From Cardiocondyla obscurior (taxonomy: Eukaryota; Arthropoda; Insecta; Hymenoptera; Formicidae), in assembly GCF_019399895.1 (NCBI RefSeq), contig NC_091864.1, positions 4,194,001 to 4,258,000 on the forward strand: a stretch of DNA of 64,000 nt, given 5' to 3'. Below, one piece after another: positions 51,556-62,620 of the stretch. Below the pieces are notes generated by a model that searched no databases, was not told the DNA's origin, and saw nothing but the letters and a program-made list of their open reading frames with translations. Made by a program: the position numbers and the translations under genes. The stretch's first letter is position 1. Each line of letters opens with the position of its first letter.

Positions 51556-52440
51556 TTCCAGGGGCGAAGATTTTGACGAAAAACAAAAAAAAAATTTTTG
51601 AAAATCTAACCAGGTGACGTCGTGCGGTGACGTCAACAGATGCTCACGTGACCATTTTTAGCGTCCTACCTTCTCCAGGGGCGAAGATATTGACAAAAAC
51701 GAAAGAGAATTTTTGAAAATCTGACCACGTGACGTCGTACGGTGACGTCAGCAGATGCCCACGTGATCATTTTAGCGTCCTACTTTTTCCAGGGGCAAAC
51801 ATATTGACGAAAAACAAAAAAAAATTTTTGAAAATCTGACCACGTGACGTCGTGCAGTGACGTCAGCAAATGCCCACGTGACCATTTTTAGCGTCCAACT
51901 TTCTCCAGGGGCGAAGATATTGACGAAAAACTAAAAAAAAATTTTTGAAAATCTGACTACGTGACGTCGTGCGGTGACGTCAGCAGATGCCCACGTGACA
52001 ATTTTAAGCGTCCTACCCTTTTCAGGAGCGGAGATGTTGACAAAAAACGAAAAAAAAATTTTTGAAAATCTGACCACGTGACGTCGTGCGGTGACGTCAG
52101 CAAATGCCCACGTGATAATTTTTAGCGTCTTACCCTCTCCAGTGGCAGAGATATTAACGAAAAACAAAAAAAAAGTTTTTGAAAATTTGACCACGTGACG
52201 TCGTGCGGTGACGTCAGCAGATGCCCACGTGACCATTTTTAGCGTCCTATCCTCTCCAAAAGCGAAAATATTGACAAAAATAAAAAAAAAATTTTTTTTA
52301 AATTTGACCACGTGACGTTGTGCGGTGACGTCAGCAGATGCCCACGTGACCATTTCTAACGTCCTATCTTCTCCAGAAGCAAAGATATTGACAAAAAACA
52401 AAAAGAAAATTTTTGAAAATCTGATTACGTGACGTCGTGC
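51556..52440 (-). repeat. 0.9-kb block duplication, copy 2 (partner at 50,510-51,400)
   Basis: Carries the same subtypes in the same order as copy 1, with a few base changes and A-tract length changes. Confidence 0.87.
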
Positions 52441-53166
52441 GGTGACGTCAGCAGATGCCCACGTGACCATTTTTAGCGTTCTACTACTTCCAGAGGCGAA
52501 GATATTGACAAAAAACAAAAAAGAAATTTTTGAGAATCTGATCACGTGATGTCGTGCGGTGACGTCAGCAGATGCCAACGTAATAATTTTCAGCGTCCTA
52601 CCTCCTCCAGAAGCGGAGATATTGACAAAAAACGAAAAAGAAATTTTTAAAAATCTGACCACGTGACGTCCTGCGGTGACGTCAGCAGATGCTCACGTAA
52701 CCATTTTTAGCGTCCTACCCCCTCCAGGGGCGCAGATGTTGACAAAAAACAAAAAAAAAATTTTTGAAAATCTGACCACGTGACGTCGTGCGGTGACGTC
52801 AGCAAATGCCCACGTAACCATTTTTATAGTCTTATTTTCTTCAGGGTCAAAAATATTGACGAAAAACGAGAAAAAAATTTTTGAAAATTTGACCACGTGA
52901 CGTTGTGCGGTGACGTCAGCAGATGCTCACGTAACCATTTTTAACGTCCTACCTTCTCCAAAGGCGAAGATATTGACAAAAAACAAAAAAAAAATTTTTG
53001 AAAATTTTACCACTTGACGTCGTGCGGTGACGTCAGCAGATGCCCACGTGACCATTTTTAGCGTTTTACTTTTTCCAGGGGCAAACATATTGACGAAAAA
53101 CAAAAAAAAAGTTTTTGAAAATCTGACCACGTGACGTCGTGCAGTGACGTCAGCAGATGCCCACGT

Positions 53167-53634
53167 GACCATTTTCAGCGTCCCACCTCTTCCAGAAGCG
53201 ATGATATTGACAAAAAACGAAAGAAAAATTTTTGAAAATCTGACCACGTGACGTCGTGCGGTGACGTCAGCAGATGCCCACGTGACCATTTTTAGCGTCC
53301 TACTTTTTCCAGGGGCGAAGATATTGACGAAAAACGAAAAAGAAAGTTTTGAGAATCTGACCACGTGACGTCGTGCAGTGACGTCAGCAGATGCTCACGT
53401 GACCATTTTCAGCGTCCCACCTCTTCCAGAAGCGGTGATATTGACAAAAAACGAAAGAAAAATTTTTGAAAATCTGACCACGTGACGTCGTGCGGTGACG
53501 TCAGCAGATGCCCACGTGACCATTTTTAGCGTCCTACTTTCTCCAGGGGCGAAGATATTGACGAAAAACGAAAAAGAAATTTTTGAAAATCTGATCACGT
53601 GACGTCGTGCGGTGACGTCAGCAGAAGCCCACGT
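53167..53634 (-). repeat. Dimer duplication (234-bp period)
   Basis: The monomer pair beginning ATTTTCAGCGTCCCACC at 53,171 is repeated at 53,405, a shift of 234 bp. The shared variants are TCCAGAAGCG followed by TGATATTGAC, and GAAAGAAAAATTTTTG. Confidence 0.85.
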
Positions 53635-55629
53635 GACCATTTTTAGCGTCCTACCCTTTCCAGGGGCGAAGATATTGTCGAAAAACTAAAAAAAAATTTT
53701 TGAAAATTTGACCACGTGACGTCGTGCGGTAACGTCAGCAGATGCCCACGTGACCATTTTTAGCGTCTTACCTCCTCCAGGGGCGAAGATATTGACAAAA
53801 AACGAAAGAGAAATTTTTGAAAATCTGACCACGTGACGTCGTGCGGTGACGTCAGCAGATGCCCACGTGATCATTTTTAGCGTCCTATTTTTTCCAGGAA
53901 CAAACATATTGACGAAAAACAAAAAAAAAATTTTTGAAAATCTGACCACGTGACGTCGTGCAGTGACGTCAGCAGATGCCCACGTAACCATTTTTATAGT
54001 CCTATTTTTTCCAGGGGCGATAATATTGACGTAAAAAAAAAAAAATTTTTGAAAATTTGACCACGTGACGTTGTGCGGTGACGTCTGCAGATGCCCACGT
54101 GACCATTTTTAGCGTCCTACCTCTTCCAGGGGCGAAGATATTGACGAAAAACAAAAAAAAAATTTTTGAAAATCTAACCAGGTGACGTCGTGCGGTGACG
54201 TCAGCAGATGCCAACGTAATAATTTTCAGCGTCCTACCCCCTCCAGAGGCGAAGATATTGACAAAAAACGAAAAAGAAATTTTTGAGAATTTGATCACGT
54301 GATGTCGTGCGGTGACGTCAGCAAATGCCAACGTAATAATTTTCAGCGTCCTACTTCCTCCAGAAGCGGAGATATTGACAAAAAACGAAAAAAAATTTTT
54401 TTAAAATCTGACCACGTGACGTTGTGCGGTGACGTCAGCAGATGCCCACGTGACCATTTTTAGCGTCCTACCTTTTCCAGGGGCGAAAATATTGACGAAA
54501 AACGAAAAAGAAATTTTTGAAAATTTGACCACGTGACGTCGTGCGGTGACGTCAGCAGATGCCCACGTGACCATTTTTAGCGTCCTATCTTCTCCAAAAG
54601 CGAAAATATTGACAAAAATAAAAAAAAAAAATTTTTTTAAATTTGACCACGTGACGTCGTGCGGTGACGTCAGCAGATGCCCACGTGACCATTTTTAACG
54701 TCCTATCTTCTCCAGAAGCAGAGATATTGACAAAAAACGAAAAAGAAATTTTTGAGAATCTGATCACGTGATGTCGTGCGGTGACGTCAACAGATGCCCA
54801 CGTAATTATTTTCAGCGTCCTACCCCTTCCAGAAGCGGAGATATTGACAAAAAACGATAAAGAAATTTTTAAAAATCTGACCACGTGACGTCGTGCGGTG
54901 ACGTCAGCAGATGCTCACGTAACCATTTTTAGCGTCCTACCCCCTTCAGGGGCGCAGATGTTGACAAAAAACAAAAAAGAAATTTTTGAAAATCTGACCA
55001 CGTGACGTCGTGCGGTGACGTCAGCAAATGCCCACGAAACCATTTTTATAGTCTTATTTTCTCCAGGGTCAAAAATATTGACGAAAAACGAGAAAGAAAT
55101 TTTTGAAAATTTGACCACGTGACGTTGTGCGGTGACGTCAGCAGATGCCCACGTGACCATTTTTAGCGTCCTACTATTTCCAGAACGAAGATATTGACGA
55201 AAAACGAAAAAGAAATTTTTGAAAATCTGACCACGTGACGTCGTGCGGTGACGTCAGCAAATGCCCACGTAATTATTTTCAGCGTCTTATCCCCTCCAGA
55301 AGCGGAGATATTGACAAAAAACGATAAAGAAATTTTTGTAAATCTGACCACGTGACGTCGTGCGGTGACGTCAGCAAATGCCCACGTGATTATTTTTAGC
55401 GTCCTACTTTCTCCAGTGGCAGAGATATTAACAAAAAACAAAAAAAAAGTTTTTGAAAATTTGACCACGTGACGTCGTGCGGTGACGTCAGCAGATGCCC
55501 ACGTGACCATTTTTAGCGTCCTATCTTCTCCAAAAGCGAAAATATTGACAAAAATAAATAAAAAAAATTTTTTTAAATTTGACCACGTGACGTCGTGCGG
55601 TGACGTCAGCAGATGCCCACGTAATTATT

Positions 55630-56900
55630 TTCAGCGTATTACTTCCACCAGAAGCAGAGATATTGACAAAAAACAAAAAAAAAATTTTTGAAAATTTGGC
55701 AACGTAACATTGTGCGGTGACGTCAGCAGATGTTTACGTAACAATTTTCAGCGTTCAATTTCCACCAGAAAAAAAAATATTGACAAAAAACAAATAAAAA
55801 ATTTTTGAAAATCTGGCAAAGAATCATCGTGCGGTGACGTCAGCAGATGCCCACGTAACAATTTTCAACGTTCTACCTCCACCAGAAGCAAAGATATTGA
55901 CAAAAAACAAAAAAAAAATTTTTTTTAATCTGGAAACGAATCATCGTGCGGTGACGTCAGCACATGCCCACGTGACCATTGTCAGCGTTCTACCATTACC
56001 AGAGGCAGAGATATTGACAAAAACGAAAAAAAAATTTTTGTAAATATGGCAAAGAATCATCGTGCTGTGACGTCAGCAGATGCCGACGTAACTATTTTTA
56101 GCGTCCTACTCACTCCAGGGGCAGAGATATTGACGAAAAACAAAAATAAAATTTTTGAAAATCTGACCACGTGACGTCGTGCGGTGACGTCAGCAGATGC
56201 CCACGTATCATTTTCAACGTCCAACCCCCTCCAAAGACAAAGATATTGACAAAAAACAAAAAAAAATTTTTGAAAATTTGATCACGTGACGTCGTGCGGT
56301 GACGTCAGCAAATGCCCACGTAACAATATTCAGCGTTCAACTTCCACCAGAAAAAAAAATATTGACAAAAAACAAATAATAAATTTTTGAAAATTTGGCA
56401 ACGTATCATTGTGCAGTGACGTCAGCAGATGCCCACTTGACCATTTTCAGCGTTTCATTTTCACCAGAGACAGAGATATTGACAAAAAACGAAAAAAAAA
56501 TTTTTGAAAATTTGGCAACGAATCATCGTGCGGTGACGTCAGCAGAGACCCACGTTACCATTTTCAGCGTTTTACTCTCACCAGAGGCAGAAATATTGAC
56601 AAAAAACAAAAAAATAATTTTTGAAAATCTGGCAAAGAATCATCGTGCGGTGACGTCAGCAGATGCCCACGTAACAATTTTCAGCGTTCTACCTCTACCA
56701 GAAGCAGAAATATTGACAAAAAACAATAAATAATTTTTCAAAATCTGGCAACGTATCATTGTGCGGTGACGTCAACAGATGTTTACGTAACCATTTTCAG
56801 CGTTCTACTTCCACAAAAAAAAAAAATATTGACAAAAAACAAATAATAAATTTTTGAAAATTTGGCAACGTATCATTGTGCAGTGACGTCAGCAGATGCC
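55630..56900 (-). repeat. Type A island inside the type B array
   Basis: Monomers here have the type A signature (GGCAACGTATCATTGTGCGG or GGCAAAGAATCATCGTGCGG on the plus strand) and the CTTCCACCAGAAGCAGAG tail instead of the B versions. They lie in the same reverse orientation as their B neighbours. Two B-type boxes (CACGTGACGTCGTGCGG) at about 56,166 and 56,284 interrupt the island, so it is an A/B mosaic. Tails such as GTTCAATTTCCACCAG resemble none of the left-half subtypes closely. Confidence 0.87.
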
Positions 56901-57127
56901 CACGTGACCATTTTTAACGTTTTACTTTCTCCAAGGGCAAAGATATTGACGAAAAACAAAAAAAAAATTTTTGAAAATCTGATTACGTGACGTCGTGCGG
57001 TGACGTCAGCAGATGCCCACGTGACCATTTTTAGCGTCCTACCTTTTCCAAAAGCAAAGATATTGACGAAAAAAAAAAAAATTTTGAAAATCTGACCACG
57101 TGACGTCGTGCGGTGACGTCAGCAGAT

Positions 57128-57832
57128 GCTCACGTGACTATTTTTAGCGTCCTACTTTTTCCAGGGGCGGAGATATTAACGAAAAACAAAGAAAAAGTTT
57201 ATGAAAATTTGACCACGTGACGTCGTGCGGTGACGTCAGCAGATGCCCACGTAACCATTTTTAGCGTCCTACCCTCTCCCGGAGCGAAGATATTGACAAA
57301 AAACGCAAAAGAAATTTTTGAAAATCTGACCACGTGACGTCGTGCGGTGACGTCAGCAGATGCTCACGTGACTATTTTTAGCGTCCTACTTTTTCCAGGG
57401 GCGGAGATATTAACGAAAAACAAAAAAAAAGTTTATGAAAATTTGACCACGTGACGTCGTGCGGTGACGTCAGCAGATGCCCACGTAACCATTTTTAGCG
57501 TCCTACCCTCTCCCGGAGCGAAGATATTGACAAAAAACGCAAAAGAAATTTTTGAAAATCTGACCACGTGACGTTGTGCGGTGACGTCAGCAGATGCTCA
57601 CGTGACTATTTTTAGCGTCCTACTTTTTCCAGGGGCGGAGATATTAACAAAAAACAAAAAAGTTTTGAAAATTTGACAACGTGACGTCGTGCGGTGACGT
57701 CAGCAGATGCCCACGTGACCATTTATAAGGTCCTACTCCCTCCAAAGGCGGAGATATTGACAAAAAACGAAAAAAAAATTTTTGAAAATCTGACCACGTG
57801 ACGTCGTGCGGTGACGTCAGCAGATGCCCACG
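57128..57832 (-). repeat. Dimer repeated about three times (234-bp period)
   Basis: The mark GCTCACGTGACTATTTTTAG occurs at 57,128, 57,362 and 57,596, with steps of exactly 234 bp. It is followed each time by CTTTTTCCAGGGGCGGAG and, in the first two copies, by the rare AAAGTTTATG. The alternate monomer has CTCTCCCGGAGCGAAG and AAAACGCAAAAG. The third copy turns into other subtypes after about 57,660. Confidence 0.87.
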
Positions 57833-58949
57833 TAACCATTTTTAGCGTCCTACCCTCTCCAGGGGCAAACATATTGACGAAAAACAAAAAAAAATTTTTT
57901 GAAAATTTGACCACGTGACGTGCGGTGAGGTCAGCAGATGCCCACGTGACTATTTTCAGCGTTCTACCTCCGGGGCGTAGATATTGACGAAAAAACAAAA
58001 AAATTTTTGAAAATCTGACCACGTGACGTCGTGCGGTGACGTCAGCAGATGCCCACGTGACCATTTTTAGCGTCCTACCTCCTCCAGGGGCGGAGATGTT
58101 GACAAAAAACACAAAAAAAATTTTTGAAAATCTGACCACGTGACGTCGTGCGGTGACGTCAGCAGATGCCCACGTAACCATTTTTATAGTCCTATATTCT
58201 CCAGGGGCAAAAATATTGACGAAAAACGAAAAAGGAATTTTTGAAAATCTGACCACGTGACGTCGTGCGGTGACGTCAGCAAATGCCCACGTGATTATTT
58301 TTAGCGTTCTACTCTTTTCAGGGGCAGAGATATTAACGAGAAACAAAAAAGAAGTTTTTAAAAATTTTAACACGTGACATCGTGCGGTGACGTCAGCAGA
58401 TGCCCACGTGACCATTTTTAGCGTCCTACCCTCTCCAAAAGCGGAGATATTGACAAAAATCAAACAAAAAAAATTTTTTTAAATTTGACCACGTGACGTT
58501 GTGCGGTGACGTCAGCAGATGCCCACGTGATTATTTTTAACGTTTTATCCTCTCCAGAAGCAAAGATATTGACGAAAAACAAAAAAAAAATTTTTGAAAA
58601 TCTGATTACGTGACGTCGTGCGTTGACGTCAGCAGATGCCCACGTGACCATTTTCAGCGTTTTACTTTCTCCAGAAGCAAAGATATTGACAAAAAACGAA
58701 AAAGAAATTTTTGAGAATTTGATCACGTGATGTCGTGCGGTGACGTCAGCAGATGCACACGTGATTATTTTCAGCGTCCTACCCCCTCCAGGAGCGGAAA
58801 TATTGACAAAAAACGAAAAAGAAATTTTTAAAAATCTGACCACGTGACGTCGTGCGGTGACGTCAGCAGATGCTCACGTGACCATTTTCAGCGTCCTATT
58901 TCCTTTAAAGGCGGAGATATTGACAAAAAACAAAAAAGAAATAAATGAA

Positions 58950-58953
58950 AATC
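58950..58953. repeat. 4-bp target-site duplication, left
   Basis: AATC directly before the TG end of the inserted LTR, lying in the satellite block GAAAATC|TGAC. The same four bases follow the insertion at 59,479-59,482. Confidence 0.75.
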
Positions 58954-58957
58954 TGTT

Positions 58958-58973
58958 GCACCGGGGCCGGTGC
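58958..58973. other. Palindrome at one LTR end
   Basis: GCACCGG, GG, CCGGTGC: a perfect 7-bp stem with a 2-bp centre, 4 bp inside the TG end. It may simply be part of the U5 end, or form a hairpin in single-stranded nucleic acid. Confidence 0.7.
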
Positions 58974-59045
58974 ACGGGGTCCGTCCTTCGGGATCCGCGA
59001 GAGATGAGGGCGAATAATTAATATATTGTAATAAAAGATTAGATT

Positions 59046-59051
59046 TTTATT
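59046..59051 (-). terminator. Candidate LTR polyadenylation signal
   Basis: AATAAA on the minus strand about 170 bp after the proposed start and about 90 bp before the LTR end, as expected for the R/U5 border. A plus-strand AATAAA at 59,030-59,035 also exists but has no matching promoter layout. Confidence 0.4.
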
Positions 59052-59220
59052 TAGTTACACTGTTTCTATTTTATCTTCCTATGTTTTCCTTTTGTCGGTT
59101 CGGCACACGTCCTCGCGTTGTCACGCGTTCTCGTCTCCGCGAGGTTTCTTATTACTAGGCACGCGACCGAACTTTCGTTATCACCGCTCTCAGTTTACGG
59201 TACGGACTATAATGCGACTG

Positions 59221-59235
59221 CCCGTCCGTGACGGG
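59221..59235. other. Hairpin beside the proposed LTR start site
   Basis: CCCGTC, CGT, GACGGG: a perfect 6-bp stem with a 3-base loop, located between the candidate TATA box and initiator on the minus strand. Confidence 0.55.
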
Positions 59236-59242
59236 CCGCGGT

Positions 59243-59251
59243 TATTTAATA
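59243..59251 (-). promoter_or_regulatory. Candidate LTR TATA box
   Basis: TATTAAATA on the minus strand. A CAGTCG initiator-like sequence (plus-strand CGACTG, 59,215-59,220) lies with its A about 32 bp downstream, a normal TATA-to-start distance. This supports the minus orientation of the LTR. Confidence 0.45.
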
Positions 59252-59277
59252 GTGACGCAGGGCCTTGGCCTCCTCGG

Positions 59278-59315
59278 GTTGCAATGCCGAACTTCGGTAG
59301 TTCGGCGAATGCAAC
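59278..59315. other. Interrupted hairpin in the LTR U3 part
   Basis: GTTGCA (59,278-59,283) pairs with TGCAAC (59,310-59,315), and GCCGAACT (59,286-59,293) pairs with AGTTCGGC (59,299-59,306), around the loop TCGGT. Fourteen pairs with a small internal bulge make it the strongest fold in the LTR. Confidence 0.65.
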
Positions 59316-59451
59316 CTCAGCGATTTCGGCAATAAGTTCTCGCACGTGTTTCTTTTATTATTTAATTTCTTAAGGAGGTTGCTGATCTTGCATCCTCCGA
59401 AGTTATTTAATTACGAAAGACTTATTCCGAAATGCCCTGCGTCATGTATCG

Positions 59452-59478
59452 TGTTGTAACGGGGTTTGGGTTACAACA
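59452..59478. other. Terminal hairpin at the other LTR end
   Basis: TGTTGTAAC (59,452-59,460) and GTTACAACA (59,470-59,478) form a perfect 9-bp inverted repeat around GGGGTTTGG. The outer arm is the LTR end itself, so the terminal TGTTG is present both at the true ends and internally. Confidence 0.75.
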
Positions 59479-59482
59479 AATC
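59479..59482. repeat. 4-bp target-site duplication, right
   Basis: AATC directly after the CA end of the LTR, matching 58,950-58,953. If one more A is counted outside the element, a 5-bp AAATC duplication is also possible, but then the TG...CA ends are lost. Confidence 0.75.
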
Positions 59483-60419
59483 TGACTACGTGACGTCGTG
59501 CGGTGACGTCAACAGATGCCCACGTGACCATTTTTAACGTTTTACTTTCTCCAAGGGCAAAGATATTGACGAAAAACAAAAAAAAAATTTTTGAGAATCT
59601 GATTACGTGACGTCGTGCGGTGACGTCAGCAGATGCCCACGTGACCATTTTTAGCGTCCTACCTTCTCCAAAAGCAAAGATATTGACAAAAAAAAAAAAA
59701 AAATTTTTGAAAATCTGACCACGTGACGTCGTGCGGTGACGTCAGCAGATGCCCACGTGACCATTTTTAGCGTCTTACCCTCTCCCGGAGCGAAGATATT
59801 GACGAAAAACGCAAAAGAAATTTTTGAAAATCTGACCACGTGACGTCGTGCGGTGACGTCAGCAGATGCTCACGTGACTATTTTTAGCGTTTTTTTTTTT
59901 CCAGGATCGGAGATATTAACGAAAAACAAAAAAAAAGTTTTTGAAAATTTGACCACGTGACGTCGTGCGGTGACGTCAACAGATGCCCACGTGATTATTT
60001 ATAAAGTCCTACTTCCTCCAGGGGCGGAAATATTGACAAAAAACGAAAAAAAAATTTTTGAAAATCTGACCACGTGACGTCGTGCGGTGACGTCAGCAGA
60101 TGCCCACGTAACAATTTTTAGCGTTTTACCCTCTCTAGGGGCAAACATATTGACGAAAAACAAAAAAAAATTTTTTGAAAATCTGACCACGTGACGTGCG
60201 GTGAGGTCAGCAGATGCCCACGTAACTATTTTCAGCGTTCTACTCCCTCCGGGGGCGATAATATTGACGAAAAAAAAAAAAAAAATTTTGAAAATCTGAC
60301 CACGTGACATCGAGCGGTGACGTCAGCAGATGATCACGTGACCATATTTAGCGTCCTACCCCCTCCAGGGGCGGAAATGTTGACAAAAAACAAAAAAGAA
60401 ATTTTTGAAAATCTGACCA

Positions 60420-60830
60420 CGTGACGTCGTGCGGTGACGTCAGCAGATGCCCACGTAACCATTTTTATAGTCCTATTATCTTCAGGGGCGAAAATATTGA
60501 CGAAAAACAAAAAAAAAATTTTTGAAAATCTGACCACGTGACGTCGTGCGGTGACGTCAGCAAATGCCCACGTGACCATTTATAGCGTCCTACCTTTTCC
60601 AGGGGCAGAGATATTAACGAAAAACCATAAAAAAGTTTTTGAAAATTTTACCACGTGACGTCGTGCGGTGACGTCAGCAGATGCCCACGTGACCATTTTT
60701 AGCGTCCTACCCTCTCCAAAAGCGGAGATATTGACAAAAATGAAACAAAAAAAATTTTTTTTAATTTGACCACGTGACGTTGTGCGGTGACGTCAGCAAA
60801 TGCCCACGTGACCATTTTCAGCGTTTTACC
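60420..60830 (-). repeat. Block duplication, copy 1 (partner at 61,822-62,228)
   Basis: Shares ATTTTTATAGTCCTATT, ACCATAAAAAAG, CCAAAAGCGGAG and AATGAAACAAAAAAAATT marks with the partner at a shift of about 1,400 bp, equal to 12 monomers. Confidence 0.83.
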
Positions 60831-61448
60831 CCTTTTAGGGGCAAAGATATTAACGAGAAACAAAAAAGAAATTTTTGAAAATCTGACCACGTGACGTCGT
60901 GCGGTGACGTCAGCAGATGTCCACGTGATTATTTAAAGCGTCCTACTTTTACCAAAGGCGAAAACATTGACAAAGAACAAAAAAAAATTTTTTGAAATTT
61001 TGACCACGTGACGTTGTGCGGTGACGTCAGCAGATGCTCACGTGACCATTTTCAACGTCCTACTTCTTCCAAAAACAATGATATTGACAAAAACGAAAAA
61101 AAAATTTTTGAAAATCTGACCACGTGACGTCGTGCGGTGACGTCAACAGATGCCCACGTGACCATTTTTAGCGTTCTTTTCACTCCAGAAGCAAAGATAT
61201 TGACGAAAAAAAAAAAGAAATTTTTGAAAATCTGACCACGTGACGTCGTGCGGTGACGTCAGCAGATGCCCACATGACCATATTTAACGTCCTATCTTCT
61301 CCAGGGGCAAAGATATTGACGAAAAACGAAAAAAAAATTTTTGAAAATCTGATTACGTGACGTTGTGCGGTGACGTCAGCAGATGCCCACGTGACCATTT
61401 TCAGCGTCCTACCTCCACCACAAGCAGAGATATTGACAAAAAACAATA
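60780..61448 (-). repeat. Block duplication, copy 1 (partner at 63,337-64,000)
   Basis: Matches 63,337-64,000 at a shift of 2,557 to 2,552 bp (about 22 monomers). Shared marks are GATTATTTAAAGCG, GCGAAAACATTGAC, GAAATTTTGACC, AAACAATGATATTG, CCCACATGACC and CTCCACCACAAGCAG. The match reaches the window edge. Confidence 0.87.
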
Positions 61449-61840
61449 AAGAATTTTTCAAAATCTGGCAACGTATCATTGTGCGGTGACGTCAGCAGAT
61501 GCCCACGTAATTATTTTCAGCGTATTACTTCCACCAGAAGCAGAGATATTGACAAAGATCAAAAAAAAAATTTTTGAAAATTTGGCAACGTAACATCGTG
61601 CGGTGACGTCAGCAGAAGCCCACGTATCAATTTTCAGCGTTCTACCTCCACCACAAGCAGAGATATTGACAAAAAACAATAAAGAATTTTTCAAAATCTG
61701 GCAACGTATCATTGTGCGGTGACGTCAGCAGATGCCCACGTAATTATTTTCAGCGTATTACTTCCACCAGAAGCAGAGATATTGACAAAGATCAAAAAAA
61801 AAATTTTTGAAAATTCGGCAACGAATCGTCGTGCGGTGAC
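61400..61840 (-). repeat. Type A island in the right-hand type B array
   Basis: Four monomers have GGCAACGTATCATTG, GGCAACGTAACATCG or GGCAACGAATCGTCG on the plus strand, the type A signature, in reverse orientation. A 233-bp shift (61,412 to 61,645, CCTCCACCACAAGCAG) shows that a dimer has been duplicated within the island. Confidence 0.85.
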
Positions 61841-62228
61841 GTCAGCAGATGCCCACGTAACCATTTTTATAGTCCTATTTTCTTCAGGGGCAAAAATATT
61901 GACGAAAAACAAAAAAAAAATTTTTGAAAATCTGACCACGTGACGTCGTGCGGTGACGTCAGCAAATGCCCACGTGACCATTTTTAGCGTCCTACCTTTC
62001 CAGGGCAGAGATATTAACGAAAACCATAAAAAGTTTTTGAAAATTTTACCACGTGACGTCGTGCGGTGACGTCAGCAGATGCCCACGTGACCATTTTTAG
62101 CGTCCTACCCTCTCCAAAAGCGGAGATATTGACAAAAATGAAACAAAAAAAATTTTTTTTAATTTGACCACGTGACGTTGTGCGGTGACGTCAGCAAATG
62201 CCCACGTGACCATTTTTAACGTTCTATT
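61822..62228 (-). repeat. Block duplication, copy 2 (partner at 60,420-60,830)
   Basis: Repeats the order of subtypes found 12 monomers upstream, with short losses such as CTACCTTTCCAGGGCAG near 61,992. Confidence 0.83.
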
Positions 62229-62329
62229 TTCTCCAGAAGCAAAGATATTGACAAAAAACGAAAAAAATTTTTGAAATCTGATCACGTGATGTCGTGCGGT
62301 GACGTCAGCAGATGCCCACGTAATTATTT

Positions 62330-62620
62330 TCAGCGTTCTACTTCCACCAGATAAATAGATATTGACAAAAACGAAAAAATATTCTTGAAAATTTGGCAAC
62401 GTATTATTGTGCAGTAACGTCAGCAAATGTTTACGTGACAATTTTTAGCGTTTTACTTTCTCCAGAGGCAGAGATATTGACAAAAACAAAAAAAAAAATT
62501 TTGAAAATCTAACAACGAATCTTTGTGCGGTGACGTCAGCAGATGCCCACGTGACTATTTTCAGCGTTCTATCTTCACCAGAGGCAGAGATATTGACAAA
62601 AAACAAAAAAAAAATTTTTG
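62330..62620 (-). repeat. Small type A / hybrid island
   Basis: Two boxes (GGCAACGTATTATTGTGCAG near 62,394 and AACAACGAATCTTTGTGCGG near 62,510) are type A in the bases next to the CRE, with A-like tails (CTTCCACCAG, CTTCACCAGAGGCAG). The first also has GTAACGTCAGC, a broken CRE. B-type boxes resume at 62,630. Confidence 0.75.

Larger units (their letters stand above)
47710..58953 (-). repeat. 117-bp satellite array, type B monomers, reverse orientation
   Basis: About 96 monomers in the opposite orientation. Box positions 47,758, 47,874, 47,991, 48,108 and 48,225 give steps of 116-117 bp. Read on the minus strand, type B has CACGACGTCACGTGGTCAG after the CRE, a CGTTTTTCGTCAATATC block, a tail CGCCCCTGGAGGAGGTAGG and a GACGCTAAAAATGGTCACGT end. 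Type A has TGATTCGTTGCC and CTTCTGGTGAAGGTAGAACGCTG in the equivalent places. T-tracts are more often broken by C or A than in the left half. No gene is present. One type A island interrupts it (annotated separately). Confidence 0.95.
58954..59478 (-). mobile_element. Solo LTR of an LTR retrotransposon (525 bp)
   Basis: A non-satellite segment that begins TGTTGCACC and ends GTTACAACA, so it has the TG...CA ends of LTRs, flanked by AATC on both sides. The flanks join into one interrupted satellite monomer (GAAAATC then TGACTACG). No gag, pol or second LTR and no primer-binding site is next to it, which is what LTR-LTR recombination leaves behind. On the minus strand it reads as U3-R-U5: TATTAAATA at 59,251-59,243, CAGTCG about 32 bp further on, and AATAAA at 59,051-59,046 before a short U5. 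A 4-bp duplication is common in Ty3/gypsy elements, so that superfamily is my tentative choice; BEL/Pao cannot be excluded. Base composition differs clearly from the satellite. Confidence 0.8.

Noticed and set aside
59092..59373. 93-codon plus-strand open frame inside the LTR
   Set aside because: It crosses the hairpins and the proposed promoter of the LTR, has no recognisable domain, and lies opposite to the inferred LTR orientation.
58954..59478. DNA transposon or MITE with terminal inverted repeats
   Set aside because: The ends share only TGTTG before diverging, the ends are TG...CA, the duplication is 4 bp (AATC), and a TATA-initiator-polyadenylation layout is present. A solo LTR explains these together better, though the palindromic ends keep some doubt.
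59479..59530. Primer-binding site of a full retrotransposon next to the LTR
   Set aside because: The sequence after the LTR end is ordinary satellite (AATCTGACTACGTGACG). On the other side it is also satellite, so no internal region remains.
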